DNA from: an uncultured Collinsella sp.
GTDB taxonomy: Bacteria; Actinomycetota; Coriobacteriia; Coriobacteriales; Coriobacteriaceae
Reading direction: 5' to 3'
NCBI GenBank assembly: GCA_900757185.1
Contig: CAAEMX010000042.1
Coordinates: 1 to 46,275, forward strand
DNA length: 46,275 nt
Notes under the pieces: model-generated
Seen by the model: only the letters and a program-made list of their open reading frames with translations
What the model was told of the DNA's origin: nothing
Database searches by the model: none
Program-made: the position numbers and the translations under genes
Part shown: positions 23,267-31,373 of the stretch, one piece after another
Position numbering within the stretch: the first letter of the stretch is position 1
Layout: the number at the start of each line of letters is the position of its first letter

Positions 23267-24384
23267 TTCAGTGCCTTCCTGATATCGAACAGCATGACCT
23301 CGATGGCCAGCTGGGGAGTAACGTTTCTGGCGATGTTGTGCTCGGCGGTTGCGACCGCCTCGAGCGCCTGGGTGGCACCCGCAACATTCGTCGCAGCGGC
23401 AAGCCGACCGATCGTGTCACGCACGTCTTCGTTCACCACGTCGGCCGCCTCGTCCTGAAGTGTCAGCAGCACGTCGCGCATGAGCGTCCGCGCGCTCGCC
23501 AGCGCTTCCATGATACCCGAACGCTCGCGCGCGTTGAGTTCGCGCTTGTTGCGGTCCTCAAGCTGCTTCAATGCTCCACGCGACAGGTAGTCGGCATTTT
23601 GCTCGAGTACCTTTTCCTGCGTGGACTTGACCTCGGCGAGCGGCGCCTTGACGGCGACGATGAGCGACTTGGCGCGACTGAGCACGTCGGCCTCGTCGGC
23701 GGCAATGAGTGAGTCGATGGCACGGACCATCTGACGGCGGGCGTCCTGGCGCTCGGCGCTCTTAAGAAACTCGATGCCGCGTGTGGGGCTTCCCGCCACG
23801 GCGACCGCCATGCGGCAACGCGCGGGGTCCTGGCCGGTGGCGCGGCTCACGGCCTGCGCGGCGACGGCGGGCGACACCAGCCGAAACGGCACGCACTGGC
23901 AGCGGCTCACGATGGTGGGCAGCATCACGTCTGCCGAGGTGCCCAGCAAGATGAACATAACGCCCTCGGGCGGCTCCTCGAGTGTCTTGAGCAGTGCGTT
24001 GGCGGTGTTGGCGCGCAGTTGCTCGGCACGGTCGATGATGTAGACCTTGGCCTTGGCGCGAATGGGTGCCAGCGGCACGTCATCGAGCAGCTCGCGGGTC
24101 TGGGCAATAAGATAGCCCGTGGCGCTCTCGGGCGTGTAATAGTGCACGTCGGGATGCGTATGCCGAGAGACGCGCACGCAACTGTCGCATGCGCCGCAGC
24201 CGTCCTGCTCGCACAGGAAGGCTTGGGCGAGCGCCCACGCGGCATCGAGCTTGCCCGCGCCGGGCGCGCCCAAAAACAGGTAGGCGTGCGATGCACGGCC
24301 GCTGGCGACGGCATTGGTCAAAAAGTCGCGCACGCGCTCTTGGGTGTCGAGCTTGGCCAGCAGGCTTGCCTGAGCGGGGGCCAT
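23257..24384 (-). CDS. holB: DNA polymerase III delta-prime subunit
   Basis: A 375-residue clamp-loader subunit. LGAPGAGKLDAAWALAQ (about 39-55) is the degenerate P-loop, CGACDSC (about 63-69) the zinc-binding segment seen in delta-prime and gamma/tau proteins, and KVYIIDRAEQLRANTANALLKTLEEPP the Walker B and following helix. VSRCQ (about 159-163) is the SRC arginine-finger motif. It would act with delta and tau/gamma to load the beta clamp. The ATG at 24384 is one base after the tmk stop and follows AAGGAGG; an upstream extension inside tmk is less likely. The tmk-holB-ricT order is common in low- and high-GC Gram-positives. Confidence 0.92.
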   Translation of the reverse strand: MAPAQASLLAKLDTQERVRDFLTNAVASGRASHAYLFLGAPGAGKLDAAWALAQAFLCEQDGCGACDSCVRVSRHTHPDVHYYTPESATGYLIAQTRELLDDVPLAPIRAKAKVYIIDRAEQLRANTANALLKTLEEPPEGVMFILLGTSADVMLPTIVSRCQCVPFRLVSPAVAAQAVSRATGQDPARCRMAVAVAGSPTRGIEFLKSAERQDARRQMVRAIDSLIAADEADVLSRAKSLIVAVKAPLAEVKSTQEKVLEQNADYLSRGALKQLEDRNKRELNARERSGIMEALASARTLMRDVLLTLQDEAADVVNEDVRDTIGRLAAATNVAGATQALEAVATAEHNIARNVTPQLAIEVMLFDIRKALKCR

Positions 24385-24385
24385 G

Positions 24386-25069
24386 TTACTCGGCCTCCTT
24401 GGCAAGCGCGGCGGCGACAGCATCCTGGGGGATATCGAGACCGTACGCGCGAACCTGCTCGACCGTCTTCTCGAAAACTACCTCGACGGTCGTAGTGGCG
24501 TCGATGAGCTTTACGCGGTTTGGCTCCTCGGCAGCAATGGCGCAAAACCCCTCGTAGACACGCTCCTGGAATGCCATGCCCTTAGCCTCCATGCGATCTG
24601 CCGCGCCACGGGCTGCCATGCGTAGCGCCGCCTGCTCGGGCGTGATGTGGTAGACGAGTGTGAGCGCCGGGTGCGTTCCCGCGACGGCCAGGTTGTTGGC
24701 GTCGCGCACCATCTGGCGATCGAGGCCGTCGGCAAACGCCTGGTAGCAGGTCGTGGAATCGTAGAAGCGATCGCACAGGACCACCTTGCCGGCAGCGAGG
24801 GCGGGCGCGATGACCTCGTGCACCAGCTGGGCACGCGCGGCCTCGTAGAGCAACAGCTCGCAGGTATCGCCCATCGCCATATTGGCGGGGTCGAGCAGCA
24901 GGGCGCGGATCTTTTCGCTGATGGCGGTGCCGCCCGGTTCGCGCAGGCTCACAACCTGGTGGCCAGCGAGCTCGAGCGCGCGAGCAAGCAGGCGCGCCTG
25001 CGTGGACTTGCCGGCACCGTCGACGCCCTCGAGCGTGATAAAGCTATGTTGAGCGGGCTCAAAAGCCAT
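24386..25069 (-). CDS. tmk: Thymidylate kinase
   Basis: A 227-residue dTMP kinase making dTDP for DNA synthesis. ITLEGVDGAGKSTQARLL (about 11-28) holds the P-loop, LREPGGT (about 43-49) the dTMP-binding DR(Y/E)P-type loop, CDRFYDSTTCYQ (about 99-110) the catalytic Asp-Arg, and AARGAADRMEAKG the lid region. The lid lacks the usual second Arg pattern of E. coli and fits the type II form, in which the P-loop lacks Arg. The ATG at 25069 follows GGAAGGGG. It is the first gene of the minus-strand run tmk-holB-ricT-comF-19537 gene, and is divergent from the zinc-ribbon gene at 25276. Confidence 0.92.
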   Translation of the reverse strand: MAFEPAQHSFITLEGVDGAGKSTQARLLARALELAGHQVVSLREPGGTAISEKIRALLLDPANMAMGDTCELLLYEAARAQLVHEVIAPALAAGKVVLCDRFYDSTTCYQAFADGLDRQMVRDANNLAVAGTHPALTLVYHITPEQAALRMAARGAADRMEAKGMAFQERVYEGFCAIAAEEPNRVKLIDATTTVEVVFEKTVEQVRAYGLDIPQDAVAAALAKEAE

Positions 25070-25156
25070 GGACGCAGCCCCTTCCTACAAGGCGCGTAAA
25101 TGCGGATATATCAACCAAGCCATGATACCCCAGGGACAGGCGCGCCCCAACGATTA

Positions 25157-25216
25157 GCCGACAGTTAGGGACGTTCCTAAACTGCCGGCAGATAAGGAAC
25201 GTCCCTAACTGCCGGC
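25157..25216. repeat. GGGACGTTC palindromic repeat, copy 1
   Basis: The arms 25157-25178 and 25195-25216 pair over 22 bases with one mismatch, including 17 perfect pairs (CAGTTAGGGACGTTCCT). The loop itself contains the perfect palindrome CTGCCGGCAG. The element lies between divergent tmk and the zinc-ribbon gene. TATAAT at 25233-25238 just beyond it may serve the latter gene. Confidence 0.75.
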
Positions 25217-25275
25217 TTCTTGGGGCAGTGGGTATAATCGTCGTATTGCATTGAAATGTGGCGAAAGGAGTGGCA

Positions 25276-26259
25276 ATGTCTCGGTATTGCGCCTCGTGCG
25301 GCAAGCTTCTTGAAGATAATGCCAAGTTCTGCACCTCGTGCGGTGCACCCGTTGAGCAAACAGCCGCGAGCGATAGCCAGCCCGCTTTTGAGCAGACCGG
25401 CTCCCTTGATACGCCGCAAGCCAAGGCGGACGACCCCCTCGCCTATAGCCCCGACCCCGCCGCAAGGACCGAGGCCGTCGAGACCACGCAGCGCATACCC
25501 GTCGCGAGCGGCTCGCCCCAACAGCAGCCGGCTCCCGCATACGCGCCCGCTTCGCCACAGACCCCCGCTCCCAAAAAGAGCGGCACCGGGCCGCTTATCG
25601 CCGTTATCGTTGTGCTGGTGGCGATCATCATCGCCCTGGTCATCTTCTTTGCGATCAGACCGTTCGACAACGCCGCCACGCAGACGACTGCCGAGGTAGC
25701 TAAGCTGCACCATGACGTCGACGACGATGACCTAAAGCCTCTCGGCAATCCCAACAGCCTGTACGACGATGATGACGATGACGACGAGGATGGCGGCGAA
25801 GCAACGCTCTCCGAGCAGAACCTCTACCGTCGCCTGAGCGAATACTACGACCTGCTCGAAGATCTCGACAGCCAGGTCCGTGGCTGCGCGCAGAACTTCA
25901 ACGGCAACTATCTGGAAGAGGATCGAACCACCCGTCAAAATCTCGCCGACGTCGCCGAGCGCACGGAGGACACCATCGAGCAGTATTACGACATCGTCGA
26001 GGACCTGGACGTCCCGACGAGCTCCAAGAACTACAGCTCCTGGAAGGATATCATCGCCCTGTACGACGACCTGGATCACCGCATTGACGCAATCTGTGAT
26101 GCCTGGGAGATCAGCCTGAAATACGCCAAGCCTGCGGACCACAAGAATGAGATCGTGGCGCCGCTGGCGCGCGACAACGTGGCGGGCACCAATGACAATA
26201 AGTACCGCCTAGACTTTGAGGAGCGCTATCCCGGCGCTAAGCCTGTCGAGGTGAACTAG
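25276..26259 (+). CDS. Zinc-ribbon membrane protein of unknown function
   Basis: A 327-residue protein with an N-terminal zinc ribbon (CASCGKLLEDNAKFCTSCG, residues 5-23), a Pro/Ala/Gln-rich linker (about 30-100), one membrane segment (about 105-128: LIAVIVVLVAIIIALVIFF), and an acidic C-terminal part with an eight-residue Asp run (DDDDDDDEDGG, about 164-174) and helical, Tyr/Asp-rich sequence after it. The ribbon would face the cytoplasm and the larger part the outside. The family is not recognised; similar zinc-ribbon/TM architectures are common in Coriobacteriia and Firmicutes. The ATG at 25276 follows AAAGGAG at five bases. Repeats flank it on both sides. Confidence 0.7.
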   Translation: MSRYCASCGKLLEDNAKFCTSCGAPVEQTAASDSQPAFEQTGSLDTPQAKADDPLAYSPDPAARTEAVETTQRIPVASGSPQQQPAPAYAPASPQTPAPKKSGTGPLIAVIVVLVAIIIALVIFFAIRPFDNAATQTTAEVAKLHHDVDDDDLKPLGNPNSLYDDDDDDDEDGGEATLSEQNLYRRLSEYYDLLEDLDSQVRGCAQNFNGNYLEEDRTTRQNLADVAERTEDTIEQYYDIVEDLDVPTSSKNYSSWKDIIALYDDLDHRIDAICDAWEISLKYAKPADHKNEIVAPLARDNVAGTNDNKYRLDFEERYPGAKPVEVN

Positions 26260-26261
26260 TC

Positions 26262-26510
26262 GCATGCGACGTTCTTAAACGACTAGTCATTAAAGAACGT
26301 CCCCAATGACTACCTGAGGCGGCAGTTGGGGACGTTCCTAAACTGCCGGCAGAAAAGGACAGTCCTTGCCAACCCGGACGGCAAACCGGCCAATCGGCAA
26401 GGGCTGTCCCCGATCGCTAGTCGTTTAAGAACATCCACGACGACCGGGTGGCAAGGAGTCTCCCCAAGCACCGGCTGGAAAGGAACGTCCCCAGGTGACG
26501 GGTCGTGGAT
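26262..26510. repeat. Cluster of GGGACGTTC-type repeats, copies 2-4
   Basis: The gap after the zinc-ribbon gene holds GACGTTCTT (26268-26276) paired with AAGAACGTC (26293-26301); GGGGACGTTCCT (26328-26339) with a following CTGCCGGCAG; an imperfect long stem GGACAGTCCTTGCC/GGCAAGGGCTGTCC (about 26357-26410); TAGTCGTTTAAGAACATCC (26419-26437); and GGAACGTCC (about 26482-26490). No gene is seen in 26260-26629. Confidence 0.65.
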
Positions 26511-26629
26511 AGGCGTGGATTTGGCGCTGATGCGGTCTCAGTCATAGAAAAATCCTCTCCGCCCACAGATAAGCAGACAGAGAGGATGGCACCCGCTGAA
26601 ATGGATTCGAAATCGAGCGGACTGACCGC

Positions 26630-26782
26630 CTACTCTTGTTTGGTTCGTTCAATAACCTTTTTGAGAGCCTTTATCAACTTGCAAACGAGATAGATCACCG
26701 CAGCGACGATCCCGATCTCAACCAGAACTATTGCCAGGAGGGAAACCTCTCCGCCAATGTTGATCTTGCCCAACACGCCCAT
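26630..26782 (-). CDS. 50-residue single-span membrane protein
   Basis: This open frame encodes 50 residues: a short N-terminus (MGVLGKINIGG), a hydrophobic helix at about 14-35 (SLLAIVLVEIGIVAAVIYLVCK) and a basic C-terminus (KLIKALKKVIERTKQE). The hydrophobic span and charge pattern are typical of real small membrane proteins. It starts six bases after the TGA of the secreted-protein gene, without a good ribosome site, so it may be translated by coupling. It could be a partner, an immunity-type protein or simply a small membrane peptide; function unknown. Confidence 0.55.
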   Translation of the reverse strand: MGVLGKINIGGEVSLLAIVLVEIGIVAAVIYLVCKLIKALKKVIERTKQE

Positions 26783-26788
26783 ATTGAA

Positions 26789-27292
26789 TCACGCTAGATA
26801 TGTATGCAGCCGAGAGCCATTTATTTCAGCTCCAAGAGTATAAGTCGCAGACGCCATACCGCCTACTCCGGTAAAAAGAAAGCTCCACTTTGTTCGTTTG
26901 GAAGAAAAACTCTTACTGAAATTCGATAAGGCACCGCCAACGGAAGATGCTTTATGGCCCCACCACGATGTAATGTTGTAGTTCTTGATTGATATCCAGT
27001 ACTCAGCATCGAGCACTCCAGTATAGAAATAAACCTTCCAATTCCCATCAGTAGCGTTGTAGTAGCCGTCCCAAATCGGGGCAACATCAGCTTGCTCTTT
27101 CTCTATCCCAAAAACACCTGTAGAGCCATCTGACAGCTCGATAGTACGTTCTTGTTTCGGCCCATCATTCAAATCGAAGCATGCGTCGGCGGGCGTCAAA
27201 TACTCAGAAGCATTTGCGGAGGGCAATAAAATAAATCCGGTGGCGAAAAATAGGACAACCATTGCTAACAACAACTTGGGCATTTTTTTCAT
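26789..27292 (-). CDS. Secreted protein of unknown function (DUF5626-like)
   Basis: A 167-residue exported protein with a classical signal peptide: basic MKKMPK, hydrophobic LLLAMVVLFFATGFILLP, and a probable cleavage after SANA near residue 29. The mature part is small, Trp/Tyr-rich and contains no enzyme motif; segments such as YYNATDGNWKVYFYTGVL and ISIKNYNITSWWG suggest a beta sandwich. It loosely resembles DUF5626 proteins of Firmicutes, an uncertain match. The second of two adjacent ATGs (27292) is preferred because AGGAGG lies five bases before it and only two before the first. Base composition is clearly more AT-rich than neighbouring genes, suggesting transfer. Confidence 0.6.
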   Translation of the reverse strand: MKKMPKLLLAMVVLFFATGFILLPSANASEYLTPADACFDLNDGPKQERTIELSDGSTGVFGIEKEQADVAPIWDGYYNATDGNWKVYFYTGVLDAEYWISIKNYNITSWWGHKASSVGGALSNFSKSFSSKRTKWSFLFTGVGGMASATYTLGAEINGSRLHTYLA

Positions 27293-27518
27293 CATGTCCT
27301 CCTGTCACGTGTCATATGTAACGACAGCCGCGGCAATTTAATTATCGCCTGGTTCTGACAATTTATTTTCCGGCACAGCAACTAATCCGCAAAAGGCGCC
27401 ATTTTGTCCGTTAGCGGTTTCTTTTTTATCAACAGACGACCAGGTTCCGACAACTATGTATCGGGGGCGCTCTTAAACGGCTGGTCGTTGGGCGCACTCT
27501 TTCGCCGCCCGGCAGAAA

Positions 27519-27539
27519 AGGAACGTCCCTAACTGCCGG
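27519..27539. repeat. GGGACGTTC repeat, partial copy 5
   Basis: AGGAACGTCCCTAACTGCCG repeats the right arm of copy 1 (25195-25215), and a degenerate left arm (about 27470-27490, CTCTTAAACGGCTGGTCGTT) lies upstream. The rest of 27293-27541 is AT-rich and shows no gene; GATAAT on the minus strand near 27340 may be part of the secreted gene's promoter. Confidence 0.55.
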
Positions 27540-27541
27540 AT

Positions 27542-27581
27542 AAAAAACGAGCGAGGATCTTGAGGTCCTCGCTCGTTTTTG
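27542..27581. terminator. Bidirectional terminator after topA
   Basis: ACGAGCGAGGA pairs with TCCTCGCTCGT across an 8-base loop. T-tracts lie on both strands (A-run at 27542-27547, T-run at 27576-27580). It lies 27 bases after the topA stop on the minus strand. Confidence 0.88.
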
Positions 27582-27607
27582 TTCTAGGTGATGTTTCGAC
27601 CGTGCGG

Positions 27608-30217
27608 CTACTTGTCGGCAGCGGTCTTTTTGGCAGTCGACTTCTTCGCAGTTGACTTCTTCGCGGTCGTCTTCTTGGCGGCAGTGGCTTTCTTAGCCGT
27701 CGTCTTTTTGGCCGCCGCTGTCTTCTTCGCCGTGCTCGCCTTGGTTGTGGTCTTGCGGCCGCGGGCGGGCTTCTTCTCCTTGGTCGGGCAGTCCATGTTG
27801 ACGCAGATACGCCACGGACCGCGCGCCGTGTTGACCACCACGATGGGGGCGCCGCACTCGGGGCAGGTCTCGCCCGTCGCCTCGAGCTTGCCGCGCGCCG
27901 GCAGCGGATAGCTCACGCCGCAGTCATCGTAGTTGGTGCAGCGGATAAAGCGCTTGCCGCTCTTCTCGCTCTTGTGCGCGATCAGGTCGCCGTGACGTCC
28001 GGCCTCGGCGCACACCTTGCACTCGCCCACCTTAAGGTCGGGCTCGTAGTTGGTGGGGCACGTCGGGTTCACGCAAATCTCGAAGGCCTTCTGGCGGAAC
28101 GGCTGGCACTTGATGCGCGGCGCACCGCACTCGGGACACACAGCGTCCTCGCCCTCAAGCGGGCTCACCTTGACGCCGCTCGGCACCGGATAGGTCACAT
28201 CGCAGTCGGGCCAGCCCATGCAGCCGATAAAGCTGCCGCGGGTCTTGGCGCTCGTCTTCATAACCAGGTCCTTGCCGCACTTGGGACAGGCGCCCACGCG
28301 CGCATCGGCCGTGACAGCGTCGCTGATGGCGTCGCCCAGCTCCTGCGTGTGCTTGAGCAGCTCGTCGAGCACGCCGGCCAGCAGTGCGCGCGAGTGCGTC
28401 ACGACATGCTCTTCGGTATCCTCGCCGCGCTCCACGCGGGTCATGTCGCCGTCGAGCTCGCTGGTCATATCGGGGCTCGTGATGCGCGGGGCAAACTGCG
28501 TCAGCGCATCGATGATGGCGATGCCCAGCTGGCTCGGCTCAACGGGATCGTTTTTGAGATAGCGCACGGCATACAGGCGCTCGATAATGCTCGCGCGCGT
28601 GGACTTGGTACCCAGGCCGCGCTTCTCCATCTCCTGCACGAGCTTGCCCTGGCTGTAGCGTGCGGGCGGCTCGGTCTGCTTGGCCTCGAGCTTTATGTCG
28701 AACACGTCGACCGTATCGCCCTGCTCCAGCGGCGGCATCTGCTCGTCGCGCTTAAGGCCGTACGGGTACGCCTCGCGGAAACCCGGGGTCACGAGCACAT
28801 CGCCCGAAGCCACGAACGGCTCACCGTTCACGTCGAGCTCGAGCTTGGTGTTCTCGATGGTCGCGGGACCCATAAGCGTCGCCAGGAAGCGGCGGGCGAT
28901 GAGGTCGTAGAGCTTGCGCTGGCCGCCGTCGAGCGTGGACGGATCACCCTCGCCCGTGGGATAGATAGGCGGGTGGTCGGTGGTCTCGACTTTGCCGCGC
29001 GTGGGCTTCATGGGGCCGGCGAGCACCTTTTTGCATACGGGCGCCAGCGCCGGGTTAATCTTTGCCAGGTCGCTCACCACGGCGCCCAGATCGAGCGTCG
29101 CGGGGTACACGGTGTTGTCGACACGCGGGTAGCTGATGAGACCGGCCATGTAGAGGGACTCGGCGATGCGCATCGTACGCGCAGGCGAGATGCCCTCGGC
29201 CGCGGCGGCAGCCTGCAGCGAGGTCGTCGCAAACGGCGTGGGCGGCTGCTGCTTACGCGAGCGCTTGGTCACCGCGGCAACGGTCGCCGTCGTAGCGCCG
29301 TCGACGTGGCCGTACGCCATCTCGGCAGCATCTTTGTCGGTAAAGCGCGCTGTCTTGTGCGCGATCTTAAAGCGATCGTCCTCGGCAGCGCCCTGCGCGG
29401 CACCCATGCCGCGAATCTGCCAATAGTCCTCGGGCACAAACGCCATGCGCTCGCGCTCGCGCTCGACCACCAGGGCAAGCGTCGGTGTCTGCACGCGGCC
29501 GGCGGAGCGCACGTTGCCAAAGCCGCCAAACTTGGCGAGCGTCAGATAGCGCGTGAGCACCGCGCCCCAAATGAGGTCGATGTGCTGGCGGCTCTCACCG
29601 GCATCGGCCAGGTTCTGGTCGAGCGAGACGAGATTATCGAAGGCCTGCGTGATCTCGGCCTTGGTAAACGAAGAGTACTGGGCGCGGGCAACCGGCAAAT
29701 CGGGCGCCACCTCACGCACCTTGTTGAGGGCGTCCGAGCCAATCAGCTCGCCCTCGCGGTCGAAGTCCGTGGCGATGATAACGCTGTCGGACTTTTTAGC
29801 GAGGTTCTTGAGCGAACGAATGAGCTCCTTCTCGGCCGGTAGCTTAATGACGGGCGCCCAGGTGAGGTAAGGCAGGCTCTCGAGCTTCCAGCCCTTGATG
29901 GAAATGCCATCGGCAAGGAACGGCTTGCGCTTGGTGTCGTAGGGCGGACGAGCTAGGCCGTCGGGCATGTCGGCCGACAGCATCTCGCCGTCCTCGGTCA
30001 CCGAATACCAACCCAGCTTTTTATCGAACAGCACGCTGTCGCAAAAATCGGGCGCCAGGATGTGACCGGCAAGGCCAATGGTCACGCACTCCTCGCCCTT
30101 CCACTCAAAACGGTAGATGGCGGTGTTGTACACCTTGTCCTTTTTGGGCTTACCCGTGGACAGCCGCTCGGCGATCTGACGCGCGGCGTCATTTTTCTCG
30201 GCGATGATGAGCTTCAA
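27608..30217 (-). CDS. topA: Type IA DNA topoisomerase (archaeal-like class) with lysine-rich tail
   Basis: An 869-residue enzyme that relaxes DNA by passing one strand through a nick. The Toprim domain starts KLIIAEKNDAARQIAERL and includes ATDFDREGELIG (about 148-159), the metal acidic triad. The active-site Tyr is in AGLISYPRVDNTVYP near residue 360 (most relatives have PRTDN). FATTSLQAAAAAEGISPARTM matches the archaeal/TopB-like class more than the E. coli TopA class. Four Cys-rich zinc ribbons follow (about 650-810: CPKCGKD, CPECGAP, CKVCAEAG, CPECGAP), then a 50-residue tail of KKTTAKKA repeats similar to histone H1. The start is TTG at 30217, six bases after AGGAG. It follows hypB by 54 bases and may be cotranscribed. 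Confidence 0.9.
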   Translation of the reverse strand: MKLIIAEKNDAARQIAERLSTGKPKKDKVYNTAIYRFEWKGEECVTIGLAGHILAPDFCDSVLFDKKLGWYSVTEDGEMLSADMPDGLARPPYDTKRKPFLADGISIKGWKLESLPYLTWAPVIKLPAEKELIRSLKNLAKKSDSVIIATDFDREGELIGSDALNKVREVAPDLPVARAQYSSFTKAEITQAFDNLVSLDQNLADAGESRQHIDLIWGAVLTRYLTLAKFGGFGNVRSAGRVQTPTLALVVERERERMAFVPEDYWQIRGMGAAQGAAEDDRFKIAHKTARFTDKDAAEMAYGHVDGATTATVAAVTKRSRKQQPPTPFATTSLQAAAAAEGISPARTMRIAESLYMAGLISYPRVDNTVYPATLDLGAVVSDLAKINPALAPVCKKVLAGPMKPTRGKVETTDHPPIYPTGEGDPSTLDGGQRKLYDLIARRFLATLMGPATIENTKLELDVNGEPFVASGDVLVTPGFREAYPYGLKRDEQMPPLEQGDTVDVFDIKLEAKQTEPPARYSQGKLVQEMEKRGLGTKSTRASIIERLYAVRYLKNDPVEPSQLGIAIIDALTQFAPRITSPDMTSELDGDMTRVERGEDTEEHVVTHSRALLAGVLDELLKHTQELGDAISDAVTADARVGACPKCGKDLVMKTSAKTRGSFIGCMGWPDCDVTYPVPSGVKVSPLEGEDAVCPECGAPRIKCQPFRQKAFEICVNPTCPTNYEPDLKVGECKVCAEAGRHGDLIAHKSEKSGKRFIRCTNYDDCGVSYPLPARGKLEATGETCPECGAPIVVVNTARGPWRICVNMDCPTKEKKPARGRKTTTKASTAKKTAAAKKTTAKKATAAKKTTAKKSTAKKSTAKKTAADK

Positions 30218-30271
30218 AAGAGGCTCCTATCTCGTATCTCTGCGGCTACGCCCGCGCTCATGGCGGCCGAC

Positions 30272-30955
30272 TTACGCCCTTGCTTGCTCAATCTGCCCGA
30301 TGAGCCAATCGCACCAGGCATCCATGCCCTCGCCCTTGCGCGCGCTCACGGCAAACCGCGGCGCCTGCGGATTGAGGTCATCGAGTGTCTTAGTATACCT
30401 ATCCATGTCAAAATCGAAAGCCGGGGCCACATCGACCTTGTTGAGCAGCTGTGCGCCGGCGTGTTGGAAGATGCCCGGGTACTTGATGGGCTTGTCGTCG
30501 CCCTCGGGCACCGAGAGGATCATGATGGACAGGTTCTCGCCCAAGTCAAAGTCGACTGGGCAGACCAGGTTACCCACGTTTTCAATAAAGATGACGTCAA
30601 TGTTTTCCAGACCCACCGCCTGGTCGAAGGCGTCGACGGCCTCCATGATCATGTTGCCCTCGAGGTGGCACAGACCGCCCGTGTTAATCTGGATGGCGGG
30701 CATGCCGGCTTCCTTCATGGTGATCGCGTCGACGTCCGAGGCGATATCGCCCTCGATGACGGCGCAACGCAGGCCCGCCTTGTCGCGCAGGCGCTCGTTG
30801 GTGCCCAGAATCGTAGTGGTCTTGCCCGAGCCAGGACTCGACAGCACATTGACCACATAGGTGTTTGTCTCATTAAATCTCTGACGCAGCTGATCTGCCA
30901 GGCGCTCGTTGCGCGACAGAATCGGCGATGCAATATCAATCGTTTTCTCGGCCAT
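30272..30955 (-). CDS. hypB: Hydrogenase/urease nickel incorporation protein HypB
   Basis: A 227-residue GTPase that inserts nickel into hydrogenase with HypA. NVLSSPGSGKTTTI (about 36-49) is the P-loop, EGDIASDVD (68-76) the switch with metal-linked residues, NTGGLCHLEGNMI (about 91-103) contains the conserved nickel/zinc-site Cys and His, and NKVDV (about 172-176) is the G4 motif. The His-rich N-terminal stretch found in some HypB proteins is missing. The ATG at 30955 follows AAGGAG. HypA is encoded 55 bases upstream. No hydrogenase structural gene is in the window. Confidence 0.92.
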   Translation of the reverse strand: MAEKTIDIASPILSRNERLADQLRQRFNETNTYVVNVLSSPGSGKTTTILGTNERLRDKAGLRCAVIEGDIASDVDAITMKEAGMPAIQINTGGLCHLEGNMIMEAVDAFDQAVGLENIDVIFIENVGNLVCPVDFDLGENLSIMILSVPEGDDKPIKYPGIFQHAGAQLLNKVDVAPAFDFDMDRYTKTLDDLNPQAPRFAVSARKGEGMDAWCDWLIGQIEQARA

Positions 30956-31010
30956 ACTTAGCGCTCCTTACTTTGGCCTTTTTATACCCCATCGCTAGAT
31001 GGCGAGCGTG

Positions 31011-31367
31011 CTAATCGTCGGGGGTCTCGATCTCGATACTTGCGATGTCGAGTTCGCGGCCATGCAGCAGACGCACGTTGGCACCGCCACATTGGGGACA
31101 ACGGCAATGGAAACGGTCGTGCTCAAAGACCTCACCGCAGTCCAGACACTCGCTTTGTGGATGGACTTCCTCCACGGCAAGCTCGCAGCCGCGCGTGAGC
31201 GGGTCCTCGTCGCGAAACGTCTCCCACGCAAAGTCAAGCGCCTCGCGCACGACCTCGGTCATATCCCCGATACGCAGCGTTACCAAAACGGCGCGCGAGG
31301 CCCCCGCCCCACGCGCCGCGCGAATCACTGTATCGAGTATGCCGTTGACAATGCCAACCTCGTGCAT
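31011..31367 (-). CDS. hypA: Hydrogenase maturation nickel metallochaperone HypA
   Basis: A 118-residue protein that delivers nickel during hydrogenase maturation. The N-terminal MHEVGIVNGIL holds the nickel ligand His2. The zinc-binding site is CLDCGEVF (about 74-81) and CPQCGG (about 90-95), the two CxxC pairs expected. The ATG at 31367 lies six bases after the tatC stop with GAGGAG in between, so translation is probably coupled to tatC. HypB follows downstream. Confidence 0.92.
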   Translation of the reverse strand: MHEVGIVNGILDTVIRAARGAGASRAVLVTLRIGDMTEVVREALDFAWETFRDEDPLTRGCELAVEEVHPQSECLDCGEVFEHDRFHCRCPQCGGANVRLLHGRELDIASIEIETPDD

Positions 31368-31373
31368 ACCGAT

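Noticed and set aside
26505..26693. Short plus-strand frame near the repeat cluster
   Set aside because: It overlaps the better-supported 50-residue minus-strand gene and lacks a ribosome site.
25157..27539. CRISPR array
   Set aside because: The repeats are irregularly spaced palindromes in varied orders with no constant spacers and no cas genes.
27974..29842. 622-codon plus-strand frame opposite topA
   Set aside because: Same effect in a gene with clear topoisomerase motifs on the minus strand.
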